NCBI GenBank assembly: GCA_004335835.1
Contig: RWJK01000685.1
Coordinates: forward strand, 1 to 64,000
Source: Scenedesmus sp. ARA3
Lineage: Eukaryota; Chlorophyta; Chlorophyceae; Sphaeropleales; Scenedesmaceae
Reading direction: 5' to 3'
DNA length: 64,000 nucleotides
The position numbers and the translations under genes were made by a program. The notes beneath the pieces were generated by a model. That model saw only the letters and a program-made list of their open reading frames with translations. It searched no databases and was not told the DNA's origin. Below, piece after piece: positions 1 through 12,590 of this stretch; the stretch's first letter is position 1, and each line of letters opens with the position of its first letter.

Positions 1-1
1 C

Positions 2-208
2 TCTGTGGACCCAGCTACCCCGCAGCTGGCAGCCATGACACTGCAGGAGTGGGTGCTGAATCAAGTGGCAATGGCCTGCCAGGGGGTGCATTGCACCATT
101 GAGAACCCGCCCTGCATGTTCTGGGATGCAGCAGCATGGGGGCGATTCACACAGGAGATGAGCGAGCAGGAGGAGATATGGGCAGGACAAATGGTGCCTA
201 GATGGTAA
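2..208 (+). CDS. 3' end of an unidentified protein-coding gene (partial)
   Basis: The reading frame is open from the window edge to a TAA at 206-208 and encodes about 68 residues. It has a central Cys-containing stretch (ACQGVHCTIENPPCMFW) and an acidic, Trp-containing tail ending in MVPRW. No initiator is required, because the gene starts upstream of the window. I do not recognise the family. The Cys spacing and aromatic content look like a real domain, but a chance frame cannot be excluded because GC-rich frames of this length are common here. The next gene starts only 338 bp downstream on the same strand. Confidence 0.4.
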   Translation, partial: SVDPATPQLAAMTLQEWVLNQVAMACQGVHCTIENPPCMFWDAAAWGRFTQEMSEQEEIWAGQMVPRW

Positions 209-546
209 GCAAATTGAGCAGGGGTGGATTCTTGCTTCTGATGCACTCTCTTGGCACAGAGCTCTTGGCACAGTGCTCTTCTGGTTTCACCAAGCTCTAG
301 CTGTATTGATACAGCGTAAAACATCGTAACCGTCGTTGGTGCTTCCCGCACTTGTCCGCGCTCCTGCGGATTCAGAGAACTATTAACGGTTAAAGTTGTT
401 TTACGCGACCGTTTGAAAGCCTGTCCAGCATTTGGATGTTGTTTGACTGGCAACTGTTTGTCGAAAGCACCGTGCACGGCTGCATCTGAAGCAGCAATCA
501 CACCGACATCACCATACATAAGCAGAAATCATCATTTACGTCTACA
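209..546. other. Intergenic gap, 338 bp
   Basis: This is the 3' flank of the partial gene and the upstream region of the Cys-rich gene. It contains an imperfect direct repeat (CTCTTGGCACAG) near 247-273. I see no convincing TATA box or coding exon. Confidence 0.5.
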
Positions 547-3500
547 ATGCACATCAGTTTCAGGAAACGTTTGGCAGCGCTGCTGCACATCACTTTGCTT
601 GCTGCTGCCCATGATGTGTCAGCCAGACAGGATCCTGCTTCAGCGACTGCAGACAGTGCAACAGGCGCGTTGAGAGTTGTCACAGCAGCGTTTGGTGGGG
701 CACCACCAGCTATGCAGCAGCGGCAACAGGAGCAGCAAGAGCAGCAGGAGCAGCAGCATGCAACCAGGGAGCAGCTGGCAGCATTGAACAGTAGGTCGTC
801 TGATGCACTGCTGCTGGAAGGACTGCGCCGCCCTGCAACTCCCGCACCACTTACTAAGGTGAGATAGCAGGCCAGCAGTTCGTCCTCAAGTGCAAGGCAC
901 CACACAATGGTACGAATGTCACGCTCACTGCAAGGGATGGTGGCACGTGGAAAGGTGTCTTCTAAGAAAAGCTCAACAACATCCTAAGAATGTTGCGTAT
1001 GCTTGCGCGGCGATGCATAAGCAGTGATTGTGGCTATTATACCGCAGCTTGCATCTGCTCAGTGCCGCAGCAGCATCAGCAGCAAGCTGCCCTGTCGCCT
1101 GTCCATCTGCAGCAGAGCCCAGCAGCTCGCAAGGAGGCTGGAGGGTCTGCAGCTGCTGTGAAAGCTGAGACGCAGAGCTTTGACAAGGCGTGCCCGCTCA
1201 CAGCGGAAGACTTTGCATCCAGCGAAGGCCCTGCAGCAGCACTCACAGCACGCGTCCGGGCAAACTGTGGTAAGCAGGCAGATGCGTGGTGTGCCGCACT
1301 GCTGCATCGCCAGCAGAATCGGGACAGCAACTTGCTGCTGTGACAGCAGAGTAGCAGCAGCAGTGTCAATTGGGTGCAGCAGCTGGACAGAGCAGGCGGC
1401 GAGACATTCCTGCAACAGACAGGCGGGCGGGCAATGAGGCTTCGGCAGCAGCTCCGCTGCTTTCATCCTGCTCAAACACAGGATGCTGATCATATGCCTG
1501 CAATACAAGCAGACAGCCTAACTGTGCTTCACAGCATGCTCAAGCTTAATGGCCAGTTTTTGCTTGCACTACAGTATCTCATACCAGTTGTGGCTGATGC
1601 CCTGCAGACTTTGAGCGCTTCAGTGGCCAGGAGCTGTGCGACAGCTGCTCCTGTGCCATCTTCAACGGCCTGTTTGAGGCCCTCACAGCAGCAGGCGTGA
1701 AGCCCACCTCCATCGATGCAGCCATCAACAGCTGCGCAGATGCATTATGGCAGGGCCTCATGGACTCTGGCGCACTGCCGCTCAAGACGCAGCTGCACCT
1801 CAGCACCTGCGAGCCTGGGCAGTGCGCCTACACCAACTCCACTGCTGCAGTGGCGGCTGCAGACAAAGCGCAGCAGAGCAGCACCTGCCCCATGACCACC
1901 AAGGCCTTCTCTAACTCACCACCACTGAGGGCGTCAATCAGCGCAGCGTGCAGTAAGTGACAGCTGTACAGCAAAAGCCTATATTTTAGCTTCCTAGACA
2001 TTTGCATGGTTGGGGTGTAGGGAAGCAGTCGGGTTGGGTTACGTCAAGACACAGCTGCTTGGTGTCAATGCACTGCGCCAAACAAGCAATACACGTCGCA
2101 CACAACCGCACGTCCATCAAGCCTGTGCTGCCCCAACCAACTGCGCGAGTCATGCAACAGAGCTCGCGCATCTAAAGGTTACACCCGCCCCTGCTGCTAC
2201 CGCAGACGCCAGTGCTGTCAGCGGCCAGGCGCTGTGCAACAGCTGCTCATGCGCCATCTTCAACGGTCTCTTTGATGCACTGGCCTTTGCCGGGCACAGC
2301 GTCAGCTCAGTCGACGGCACCATCAGCAAGTGCGCAGAGACCCTGTGGCAGGGGCTGCTGGACACCGCTGCGCTGCCGCAGCAGACGCAGGCCTTCCTGG
2401 CTGCCTGCAAGCCTGGCGACTGCGTGTACTCAGCCGCCACTGCTGCCGTGGTGGCCACTGATGTGGATTACCAGGCGCCCAACTGCCCGCTGTCGGTGCA
2501 GCAGTTTGCGTCATCCGCGTCGCTGAGGCAAGCTGTGGTGGCCGCATGTGGTGAGTGCGGCAACACTGCATCGGCTGCTGCAGTGCAACATCTGCATATC
2601 CATGCACATGCATTGTGCATTGCCCACTCCCCGAAGTTTGCAACTGTTGCGTGACATCAGACACCAGAGCTCTTGCCGCAGTACTACATAGCATGCACCA
2701 GTTGGCTAGCACTTCTCAAACATTTTGCTGAGCCACCTACCTCTGCACTGCACCGCCGCAGATGCAACGAAGCGCTCTGGCCGCGCGCTGTGCAAGTCCT
2801 GCTACTGCACAGCGCTCAACGCAGTCTACCAGAGCTCCCAGGATGCCAAGGCCGCGCTGTCATCTGTTGATGCGGGCGACTGCGTGTTCAGGCTGTGGGC
2901 CTCCATGAGCATCAACGGCACAGCCACCATCGCCGCAAATGACACAGCGCAGTACGACACCTGCCAGCCGTTCAAGGCGCTGCACCTGCAGTGCCCGGCT
3001 CCACAGAACTCAGCGCTGCACGCTGTGTTTTATGATGAGGCTAAGTCGCTGGTGGCTGGGCAGCTGCCGCCCCGCAAGGCAGCCAGCAGTGCAATAACAG
3101 CCAAGGATGCTGCTGGTGGCAACAGCACAACAGCAGCAGCAGCAGCAGCAGCGACATGCCCGCTCACTGCTGGGGACTATACTGCCTCGTCTGAGTTCAG
3201 GGCTGCAGTGCGCTCATCATGCGGTGAGCTGCTGCAACATTGCTTTGTGCTGGGCTGGAGTTCTGGCCACTAGCCTATTGGCCCTAGGACATGGTCCAGA
3301 TCTGCATCAGTTGAGCAGAATAGACCCTAACAGCTTGCTCTGCAGCTGTCCTGTGTGCCGCACACAGAAAGGCTGCTTCTGCCACAGTTGACGGTGTCAG
3401 CTGTTGCTCACGTGTGCTGCTTCTGCCCGTTCCTGTTCACCGTGCTGCAGATTCAACAACCGTCAACGGCACAGCCCTCTGCACCCGCTGCTACTGTGGC

Positions 3501-3950
3501 GCCCTTCAGACAGCATTCGTGATGGAGTTCAGGGCCCTGAGCGGCAACGCGACAGCTGCACAAGCACACGACTGGGGCAGCTGCCATGCGCCGATGCTAG
3601 CAGGCATGCAAGCTAGTGGCGAGCTGTCAGATGCTGCCTGGAGCACGCTGCAGTCGTGTGACCTGGCAGCAGCACTGGCTGGCTGTGCAATGGATGACTC
3701 ACACGCAGTTAGTATCGAGGCCCTTGTCGGCGCATGGCCGGCAGGCGATGACAAGAACATGACACGGTCCCTGAATGTCACGCAGTTGATTGCGGGTGAA
3801 ACACCTGAGGCAGGGCAGCTGACAAATGCGAGCTCCGTGCAGAACAGCACAGCAGGCCAGGCCCCTGTGAAGAGTGGGGCTCAGGGGCAGAGCCGCCTGC
3901 AGTTGCTTCAGGCAGTGCTGCTGGCTGCGGCTGCTGTCCTGATGCTGTGA
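547..3950 (+). CDS. Secreted, Cys-rich, probably GPI-anchored repeat protein (720 aa)
   Basis: Six exons: 547-858, 1071-1269, 1608-1952, 2206-2550, 2762-3223 and 3451-3950. They join to 721 codons including the stop, with every junction in phase. The N-terminus is a signal peptide (MHISFRKRLAALLHITLLAA), followed by a Gln-rich linker. The rest is a repeated unit that opens with a motif like LCxSCSCAIFNGLF, contains CxPGxCxY, and closes with CPLTxxxFxSSxxLRxxVxxxCG. Exons 3 and 4 are each exactly 345 nt and align end to end. Exons 5 and 6 are diverged copies. The C-terminus has Asn-Xaa-Ser/Thr sites, a small-residue stretch and a hydrophobic tail (LLQAVLLAAAAVLML) with nothing after it, as expected for GPI-anchor addition. 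All repeat-bounding introns are phase 1, the classic arrangement for exon duplication. A cell-surface or wall role is inferred. The domain family is not recognised. Confidence 0.78.
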
Positions 3951-6073
3951 TTTGCTGCCTGCTGCATGCATGACGCGGCATTGCATTAAAAGTGAGGTCA
4001 TTTAAGTTTACAGACTTGATACAATGCTGCCGTGCGGCTTACATGTCAATTGAGCACGACGTTTTGCTTGGAGACCCATAAGTGTGGGTCCGGCATGACT
4101 GCATGATTTTATGCTGGTTTTTTTTGACACAGCGCATGCTTGGAAGGCGTTGCACACATTGCCTCTGCTGGTTTGTGTGCATTGGCAAGGCATCGTGGCT
4201 GCTGCCTGCTGTGATGCACACCACGCGCATTGTGCACCATGTGTGGCACATGCAGCGCGAAGGCCTCTGTGCCGGTGACGAGCCAAGTGTAGTGCACCTG
4301 CATGCATGCATGTAGTATGCATGCCCACCTGCTGCCAGTTGTTGTAGCACAGAATGTCAGCTATCTGCAGCAGCAACTGCCTTGTTAGTGGCCTCTGGTT
4401 TGCAAGCTGTCAAGCAGCAACCAAGGCCAAGCACCTTGCATGCCAGCGCAGCACATCTTGCACGCATTCAGGCACGAGCAGCACGCTGCGCCGTTGATTT
4501 TGCCTGGAAGTAAACACACTGCACATGTGCACACAGCAGTGCATTGAGCTGCAGCAAGGGAGCATCATGCTTCTAGTGCGCGCCATGCTGTGGGCAGTTT
4601 GGCCTCATTCTCTGTTGACCTTCTTGTATCTACATTTAGTTCTACAAATTGATAGCGCCTCTTCAGAGCATGCTCAGCCTTTGATATAGTGCCTTCATGT
4701 TGACTAGACAGGATGCGCATGGTAGGCTGAAGAATCAAGTACACGCCGTGCACTTTGAACCCTGCTGAAGTTGCATTTTGTTTTTGGGCCCAAAGCAGTA
4801 GCTGACCAGCTGTGCCACGTTGTGCATCAAGGTGCCAGGCTGGCAGGGCATGACAGCAGGCGGTGGCGCTTTCTTACCTTGTTTTGTGTGTGGTGCAGGC
4901 ATCTGGTTCGGCCCACAAGGTTGGCTGAGTGGGCCGTGTTGCGAGCCGCCGCTGTCATGTGCTGATATGTACCATAGGATTGTCTGGCTTGGGTTGCTGC
5001 TGGCAGCTGATGGTTGCATTGACGTAAGTTGACGGCAACGGCATGAGCCTTGAGTTTCTGTTGGGCTGTCAGAGTGAGTCCAGTGGGCTTGTGAGGCAGC
5101 ACAAGCTGGCCAGCCCACCTGGTTTTGTTGGCAATGCGCGATTGATTACCTGCGGTTTGGTGAGGTGCGGGGCCGGTGGCATTTGATGATGATGCTGGAC
5201 CACAGCTCTGCATGGCCGCAGCTGTTGCTGCGTGACTGATTATGTGACGCCACTCGGCGTGTCAGTCATGGGGCACAGGCTGCGCAAGGGTTGCATGTGC
5301 AACCATGAGCGTGACATTCTTGGTATGCTGGTGAAATTGGCTCGCACATTTGTTACCGGACCAACTTTCAACAGGTGTGGTGCTGGCAGAGCTCCATCAT
5401 GGCGTGCCAGTTTGCTCAGCAGTATCCTGCATGTACTGCCAAAGCAGCTGTGAAGCAGTGCCACTGCTGGTCACCAGTGGTGACCACCCAAGCTTCTGGC
5501 AGGAGGCCACCTGCAGACAGCTGTTTCATGGTGGTGTCTATGCTATGCTTTGACTGTGATGAATTGCCACATGCCATAAACATCCAGATAAGAACTTGAC
5601 AGGCCTGCAGATGCATGCTTCCCCAAAAACGTCGCACAGCACTGCCAAGCAGTAGTGCGCGGACTTCGTACATGTCATGAAGTTTAGCATACTATCAATT
5701 TCACCAAGCGATGGTGGAAACCAGCTCGCCAGCAGCTAGCAACAGAACGACAGTGGCGGTGTGCAGCGAACCTTAGTTTGCAAATAGGATTACTATGCCG
5801 CAGTCACGCCTATAGCGCATTTGCCTACCATTAAACGAAAGAATTGTGTTTTGAGATATTTGCAGGTCATTATCAGTAACATTCTTAAGGAGTTAGCGCG
5901 GGCTTCAAAGTGTCACGGCCAAACTATGCTCTCCATTCGGGCGGAGATGGTGCTTTGCCCCTGCATCCGCTGTGTCATACTCGTCTGTTGCTGACGTTGT
6001 TCTGCTGGTACTCATCAGCATCGTTTGGCAAGAGGACGGGACTGGCCCTCGCCCTGCAAGTCTGTGCAAAACG
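3951..6073. other. Intergenic region, about 2.1 kb
   Basis: It holds the 3' flank of the Cys-rich gene and the upstream region of the next gene. Frames here are short and lack consistent splice signals. A Cys-rich stretch at 4900-4967 (reads GPCCEPPLSC) follows a good acceptor but could not be connected to other exons. A (GCAT) run lies at 4302-4323. Confidence 0.5.
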
Positions 6074-8962
6074 ATGGCTCAGCTAGCCTTCATTGCAGCT
6101 TTGGCGCTGATGATTGGTGAGCATTGGACGTTAACGAGCTTTAAGGCGTGACTGCTCGGGCTTTGACTGCCTGTGTAACAGCTGCATTGATCTGTTGCGT
6201 AATGGCCTGGCCTGCCCTTGCACAAGGATCGTGATGTCGTTTCCCACGGCAGCCATGGTCTTGACGCACTCGTAAAGTTACCCTCAGCTTTTGATAGGTC
6301 GCTGTTGTGCAACCTCTGCTGCTGCTGGCGTGATGGTGATGATTGTGCAAGCGGCCTGCTGCTGCTGCTGCTTCTGCTGCTGCCGCTGCTTGCTTTCCCA
6401 ATACAGGTGCTCTGCCTGGGTTACATGTTGCAGATGCGGCATGGCCTGCTACAAAGCCTACAGGTGAGGCATGCGGCTCTGCGAGGCCACAAACAGCCCA
6501 GCCTGATGCAGCCTGAGCCGCTGCAGGCACTGCACTTGTACGTGCTTTGGACGTGGCTGAAGGCAGCTTCTGAACTCATGCCCCACCTCAAGATTTATAT
6601 TGTTGCTCCCGCCGCAGACAAGTGCACACCGTTCAACCCTGCGCCCTACAAGGTGAGCAGCCACTGTGGTTGCACCTCCAGCTCCCACTGGCAGGCTGCA
6701 GCAAGTTGCTCCCTACAGCAATGTACATCAGCACATCATGACCCACTCCAACTGAAACACCACCAACATATGCAGTGTCGCGTCTCACTGCTGGTTTGCA
6801 GGGGATCTGGGACTGCAGCATCCTGCACACATCTGCTGTTGCGGCAATGATAACTCAACTCTAGAGCGCGGCGGCAGTGGGCATGGCTAGAGCGTGTTGC
6901 AATGTCCTGAAACGGGTGCGGCCTTGTCTGCTGCCCCATCATATCCACACACCCAGGAACTTGGCGTTGCCAAATGTGTGTATGGCTGTTAACCTTGCTG
7001 TGCGCTGTGCTGCTGCAGACGCTGGACACGGTGTGCGCCGTTCTTGACGGCCTGAGCAACTCCCAGCTGGACAAGCTATACCTAGGGGCTGCCAAGCCGG
7101 CTGCGCAGACGGGCTTCCCACTGCGCGGTTGCACATTTGGATGTGAGGCCAGCAACAGCAGCAGCAGCAGTTGCAGCAGCGTCTGCGGTGCAGGCCTGTC
7201 AGCAAGCCGCGGCATCATTTGCAAGCAAGCTGAGCAGCATAACCTGCATGCATCCAGAAGCAGCTTGCTGCCATGCCAGCAAGAGTTAGTGGCACATCAG
7301 GAGTGCAGCTGCATGCAGCTGTTGTTGGCTGATACACCTCAGCAAACGGCTTTAATGTGCCGTTTGTCGGCCGTGCCGTCACCTCTGTCTGCCGTGCTTG
7401 CTGCTGGGGCGGCGTGCTGCTGCAGGCATACCAGGCACAGGCACAATCGAGGATTTTGCACGCCTGCCAGACATCAACATGGGCTGGAGTGGCAAGTGCT
7501 TCAACTTTGACATCAACAGCACCACCGGCACACCCAAGGGGCTGCTGAACGCCTTCTCACCCAAGTAAGAGGAACAGATGTCAGGCAACTGCGGGCGTAT
7601 GGTGTTCTTCGGCCAGGGCCCCTGACTGTGCATGGTGCAAGTGAGGTTGAAAGTACACCTGCAGCTGCACTGCTGCATTGCATGCAGCAACTTAGGCATG
7701 CACCCCACATGCTGCTGCACGCCCTGTGCTTGAGGTTCTGTTGATGTTATCAGCCTGCAGCACCTCCTGCATGACAGGCGGGGTTCTGCCACTTTAGCAA
7801 GCAACAAAATCTTTTGTTGCTGGCTCTGCTGCTGCAGGTATGACTACAGCAGCACTCCCCAGAAGCAACGTGTGCAGGGCAGCCTGGCAGGTGCGGGGTT
7901 GACCCCCCTGTGGGCGCTAGAGGCGTTGGTTTCATGGGGCGCGCTGCACCACATCAACTCATGCACTGCCAGACAACAACAGCGAGACAGCACGCCATGT
8001 TGTGCTGTAGCTGCATTGCTGCTGTCTACAGCGGTGCTGCTTGACGCATGCTATGTTGCTGTGTTGCAGCTGCTGAAGCCGTCAAGGTGCCAGGAGCTTT
8101 TTAAACCCTGTGGGTGTGCAGGCATTGCCTAGTGCCAGATTCTGCCCAGCAATGGTTAAAGTTGATCGGCCACGCTTGCTCCAACCACCAGCAACACCTC
8201 TCACTGTTTGATCTGGCCACCGCACTGCAACCTGTGTGTGCGTACAGGCTCAGCCAATGTGTACTGGGCGCCCAAGAGCTACTCGGACGGCAAGCCTGTG
8301 TGGACGTTCAACTACACGAGTGCAGAGAGCCTGATTGACCTGGCCTTCAAGACCAAGGTGGTGGTGGATGCCATACGCGATGAGATCCGGAGCATCTCAC
8401 CAGGATTCATGCTGGGTGAGGCGGCCGGCACGTATGAATTGCTGTTGTCAACAACTTGTACATGTTGATTATGAATTGCAAAGCCAGGGAGACACCTGCA
8501 GGTTGACGTTGAGACAAACAACGTTTGTGTATGCTGCCTCGTGCATGGGGATGGCATGTGGGGCAGAGCTGGAGCCTGGAGGTTGACGCTGTCAGCTGTG
8601 AACGGAGCTTACAGGTTGGGGTCGTTACAGAGGTTCTGCACTGCTCCTGCTGTTTTGCAACTGGCTGCACTCCGGCTGCGTCAGCACACGCTGCCAAGTA
8701 TCTGCTCGAAAGAGAAGCTAGGGAGTCACATTCTGTCGCACCGCGGCATTCACTCATGACCAGCTGTACTGCTCCTGCTGTCCGCATGCTGCCTGCAGGG
8801 CGCATGTACGTGCAGACTGGATCCGACTCCAGTGTGGAGATGCCAATCTACTTTGCGCTGTTCCAGGCCTGCACTGCAGACGGCAAGTTTGCCACCACGC
8901 CGGGGGCCAGGGCACTGCCAGCACTGGGAGGCCTGACCCTGCCAGGCGGGTACGTGTTCTAG
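6074..8962 (+). CDS. Secreted protein of unknown function (260 aa)
   Basis: Eight exons: 6074-6116, 6407-6463, 6618-6652, 7019-7142, 7426-7564, 7838-7890, 8248-8415 and 8799-8962. They total 261 codons with the stop, and all junctions keep phase. The first exon encodes a hydrophobic signal sequence (MAQLAFIAALALMIG). The mature part has a Cys-rich first half (DKCTPFNP, LRGCTFGCIPGTG, WSGKCFNF), then WAPKSYSDGKPVWTFNYT, the stretch AIRDEIRSISPGFMLGRMYV, and a final IYFALFQAC before a Gly/Leu-rich tail. The order 'helix with DEIR, Gly-x-x-Leu-Gly-Arg-Met-Tyr, then a Phe-Ala-Leu-Phe strand' suggests a small beta-barrel binding or enzymatic fold, but I cannot name the family. Exons 2 and 3 are short and less certain than the rest. 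An AATAAA lies near 9343 in the 3' flank. Confidence 0.68.
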
Positions 8963-11403
8963 CTGGCATGCTGTTTGCTGCCGCCGCATCTTGTGGTGAC
9001 TGATGCCTCGTGACCTTGAATTGTTCATACTGCTTGTGCTATCAGCCTGGAATCTGGTGTCGCGGTCCAATGTTGAAAGTTCGATATATGTTATGGATGG
9101 CAACACAATGCCGGCACGCTGTCGCTTGATGAGCGCTGTGATTGGCAGTTTGAGGAGGCTGCAATTGCGGGTGATGCAACACAACAAGAACATACATGCA
9201 GTTCTGAGGCCTGGTAGTGTTGCAGCGGCATGACAGCGGAGTTGGGTTGCAATGAGAATTGAGCTTCATTGGAACAATGTGCTGCATGTCCATAACAGCT
9301 GCTGCGCCTGTACCAGCTGTGATGTGTGGATACGCTTTGGCAAATAAATGCTTTTTACCAAACAATTATGATCTCCAATGATCTGCGGGAGAACAAATTA
9401 CAGCATGGCTTTTAAACATCTAAATGATCGCAGCTGCTGGCGAGGTGCAGCCAACGCTCGCCTCTGCTCTGATGACAGTGGACGCATGAAATTGCGGCCA
9501 GCTGTGGTTTTCTCGCCAGCTACTTCTGCATTTTCTGAAGTTGCAAGCAGCTGTGCAGCACTACTTCTGCGAAGGTCCACTCTACAGGCTTGCATGCTGT
9601 GGATGTTTGTGATGGTGGCAATGACGCCATGTGTGCGCATGCAGCTGATATCGTCACTTGCTTGCACATGCACGCCAGGTCCACCTTCACTTGGACAACC
9701 TTTGTGTGCTGTGACGCCTGAGCAATATAATGCCGGAAACAGGTCGCCCTGTGGCTGTTGCTTTGGCGTTGTGTCTGCTGTTGTGTTCGTTGCGTTGATG
9801 CAGTTGTACGGCAGGACTGTGGCTGCGCCCTGATGACTGAGCGACGATTCACGCGGTGTAGGTTGAGGCATGTATTCCATCGTTGCAATCAATGCACAGC
9901 TGTCACACTGCATTGTGCTGTTTGGGCAAGAAAGTGCGTTGCGTCGTGGAACCTGTGAGGCATGCAGCTGCGCAGTACTGCATTGCAGCGCAAGCAATGC
10001 ACAGTGCCAGTACTGGCAACGTGCTTGGTAACCCTGAGGCTGTGATTGTATGTATGTTGCAGCTGCCGATCTGGCAGGGTACGAGCGGCACCCAAAGTGT
10101 TAAGCATTCATAGGAGTGAACGCTGGTGTTCGGTTGTATTCGGCGGCAGCATATGCCAAGATCTGGCTTGGCGGCGACCCTGCATTGTGTCCAATGCCAT
10201 TTGACATGTGCCAAGTGCATTTGCCACAGACAACTGCATCTCTTTTCGGGGAAGCCGTCTCAGCGCATGGCTCTGCGTCACTAGACCACGTTCAGAACAA
10301 TCTGTGCAAGTCAACTGCGGCAGTGACGCAAGTTGGCGCCCACCTGTGCCACCACGGTGGTGCCATAGCCAACACTTCACCTAGCCAAGGTCATTGTGTG
10401 TTACCTTTCTGCCAGATGCAGCGCCGCGATGCCCGGGGCATGGCACAAGATGCCGCTGTGTGCAAACATGCAGGAGCATTGCATTGTGGTAACAAAGAGT
10501 TGTTACTTCGCCAAAGGGCAGTGCCCTTGTGGATGGAACTTGAGGCGGAAGAATGAACGCTGCCAGACTGACATGCCACATCATTGGTATGTCCGCTCAG
10601 CGGCGCAACATGTAGAATGTCAGGTGAACACATGTACCATGCACAGATAACAGCTGTCCAAATGGTGCAGCCGTGCGCAGATCACAAACTTAGACACCCC
10701 ATGGGGCCAGGTCAGGTCACACCGTTACACACTGCTGGGCATGGCGTGTATGTACTGTGATGGTCGTGTATAGCTGGGAAGCAAGCGGCAGCACGGCAGC
10801 TTGGCCAGCAGACCAAGATCAAGCGAATCACGCAGCAGCAGCGCTCCACCCACGCACGCCCACAGACATGTTTGCAGCAACGACACACAGCAAGTCGCTT
10901 ATTATCCAAGCCGCACCGCTGGGCGTGCCGCAGGGGCAGGTGCCACGCTCATGCCATGAGCAGTGCGCTGCTGCTGATGTGTCTGGCAGTGCCGGCACTT
11001 GTTCAGCGCCACACACACACACACCGGAGGCAGCAAGCAGCCAGAGGGGGCTTTCGCCGGCAGCAGCTGCAGGCATCCCAATGCGGATGCTGTCAAGCTG
11101 CAGCGCAAGCTGGCATGCTGCAGCCCACACTGCCACGGCATGCTCAGCACTGCAGGACTGCTGTGCTGCAGGGAGCAACACTGCATTGCTGGGCAAATGC
11201 TATTGTGTCCTTCTTGCACAGCTGCCGGCAACTGAGCCGCATCATCACTGGGTAGCTGCAGTGCCAGCTACCGCCTGTCATGGCACTGCTGCTGCAGAGC
11301 CTGCCAGAGACGCGTCCAGCCGCAGCAGCTGCTGTGTGATCGGCTGCATGTCTGTCCTGCAGCTGCTGCTGGTGTGCTGGTCTGCCAATCTGCCGGCGCA
11401 GGC
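8963..11403. other. Region with no supported gene, about 2.4 kb
   Basis: It holds the 3' flanks of two convergent genes. A TGTAA, the usual chlorophyte polyadenylation signal, is present on the minus strand at 10725-10729, about 675 nt after the kish stop. Long open frames on both strands (for example 9398-9997 minus and 10757-11647 plus) lack any recognisable domain. The second runs antisense through kish and is a shadow. Confidence 0.5.
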
Positions 11404-11966
11404 TCATGTGAAGAGTATGGAGAAGCCCATGACGATGCACGACAAGCCCACCCAGGGGCTGAGCCGCTCTCCTGCAAGTGCATGCAAAAGCAGTGTCGTG
11501 AGCTGCCAGGTGCTGTCGGCAGTGCCGACGGCATCTGCACAGCTGCTGCATAGGCTGCCGTGTTGGCCGCCTTTCATGAACAGCAGTGCCCCATGCATTG
11601 TGCTTGCAGTGTGGATGTGTCGGTGCCCACTGCACGGTTGCAAGTGACGACCTCATCCCCACTGCAAAAGGTCTCTTTCAAGAGCGTTACGTACCTATTC
11701 TTGCTGCTTTCCAGAATAGGCCACGGAACCTGCAGAACAGCCAGGGGTTAGGTGCAGTACAGGTTGCTGTTGTACGGTTGCTGTTGTGGTGTTGCTCAGC
11801 TGCCTGCATCCTGCTGCTGTCATTTGGCACCCGGCTAGCTGTAGCTTGCTGCTTACCCTGTTGTCTGTGCAAGGCCGCCAGGGTTGATCAGCTTGTAGTA
11901 TGTGCAGGAGCAGATGGTCAGCAGCACTACTGTGAGGAAAGACTGGAAATCAAACAGCGCTGACAT
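11404..11966 (-). CDS. KSH1: Protein kish (TMEM167 family), Golgi secretory-pathway membrane protein
   Basis: Three small exons on the minus strand: 11857-11966, 11695-11729 and 11404-11471. They splice (phases 2 and 1) into a 70-residue protein, close to the 72 residues usual for kish. It begins MSALFDFQSFLTVVLLTICS, which contains the first membrane helix. The middle part GLFWKAARIGERLSP is the family signature. It ends with a second helix, VGLSCIVMGFSILFT. In yeast and animals, kish proteins sit in the Golgi membrane and support early secretion. The same job is inferred here from family identity. The ATG faces DPE1 across 624 bp. No single exon is long enough to be noticed as an open frame, so automatic annotation could easily miss it. 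Confidence 0.94.
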
Positions 11967-12590
11967 CTCGCTGTGCCCTCAGCAGCCTCTGCAGGCCTGT
12001 GTGCTGCCTGGGCAGGCTGCCAAGGGGCTAATCCAGCTCAGAACTACCAGTGACAGGGTTTTGTGCTTGAATTTTGTGAGGCAGACGAGCACTGCACGGC
12101 ACAAGACACACGCAAGTCGGTTGGGAGCACTCCTGCTGCTGTTGCGGATGCCGCTGTTGTGTCAAGGCGTCCGACGGGTTTGCCACTCAGCGTTACCTAG
12201 GATGTCTGCGCATGTCTTTTCTTGGGTCCAATGCAAGATACGTCATGCAACGCCTGTTACGCTGTCACAACTGCCTGCTGCAGAGAAGGGTTCTTGAACA
12301 ACCCTTGTAGTGATCAACGGCCCCCACTAGCTCAGTGATCGCTGACAGCATGCATTGATCGGCTGGTGTTTGTGCTCGGCAGCAGGCGTCTGTGCGATCT
12401 GGGGTCCGAGCAGCAACGCAACGTGCTGCCTGGAAGTCGTGACAGCAAGGAAACGCTCGCATCGGCTCACGCAGCCGACCAAAAGCCTTAAACATCTCTG
12501 CTTGATCTTCAAGTACAGTTGCCGCACGCGAGTCTGCTTCAACGTCCCACCACTGGTAGAGCTGGAGCTGAAGGCAGAGACCTGCTGCTG
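11967..12590. promoter_or_regulatory. Divergent intergenic region between kish and DPE1
   Basis: A 624-bp gap lies between two start codons pointing away from each other, so both promoters and 5' leaders must be here. I see no clear TATA box. Co-regulation is only a possibility raised by the layout. Confidence 0.5.

Noticed and set aside
4900..4967. Possible Cys-rich exon (GPCCEPPLSC) after a CAG acceptor
   Set aside because: No donor or partner exon in phase could be found, so no gene model is supported.
6800..6850. Possible extra exon (GIWDCSILH) in the secreted-protein gene
   Set aside because: There is a good acceptor but no donor before the stop, and the neighbouring exons join in phase without it.
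9398..9997. 199-codon open frame on the minus strand
   Set aside because: No signal peptide, domain, repeat or splice context. Random frames of this size are frequent in the window.
10757..11647. 296-codon open frame on the plus strand
   Set aside because: It runs antisense across kish exon 3, has no recognisable domain and owes its length to GC-rich, stop-poor sequence.
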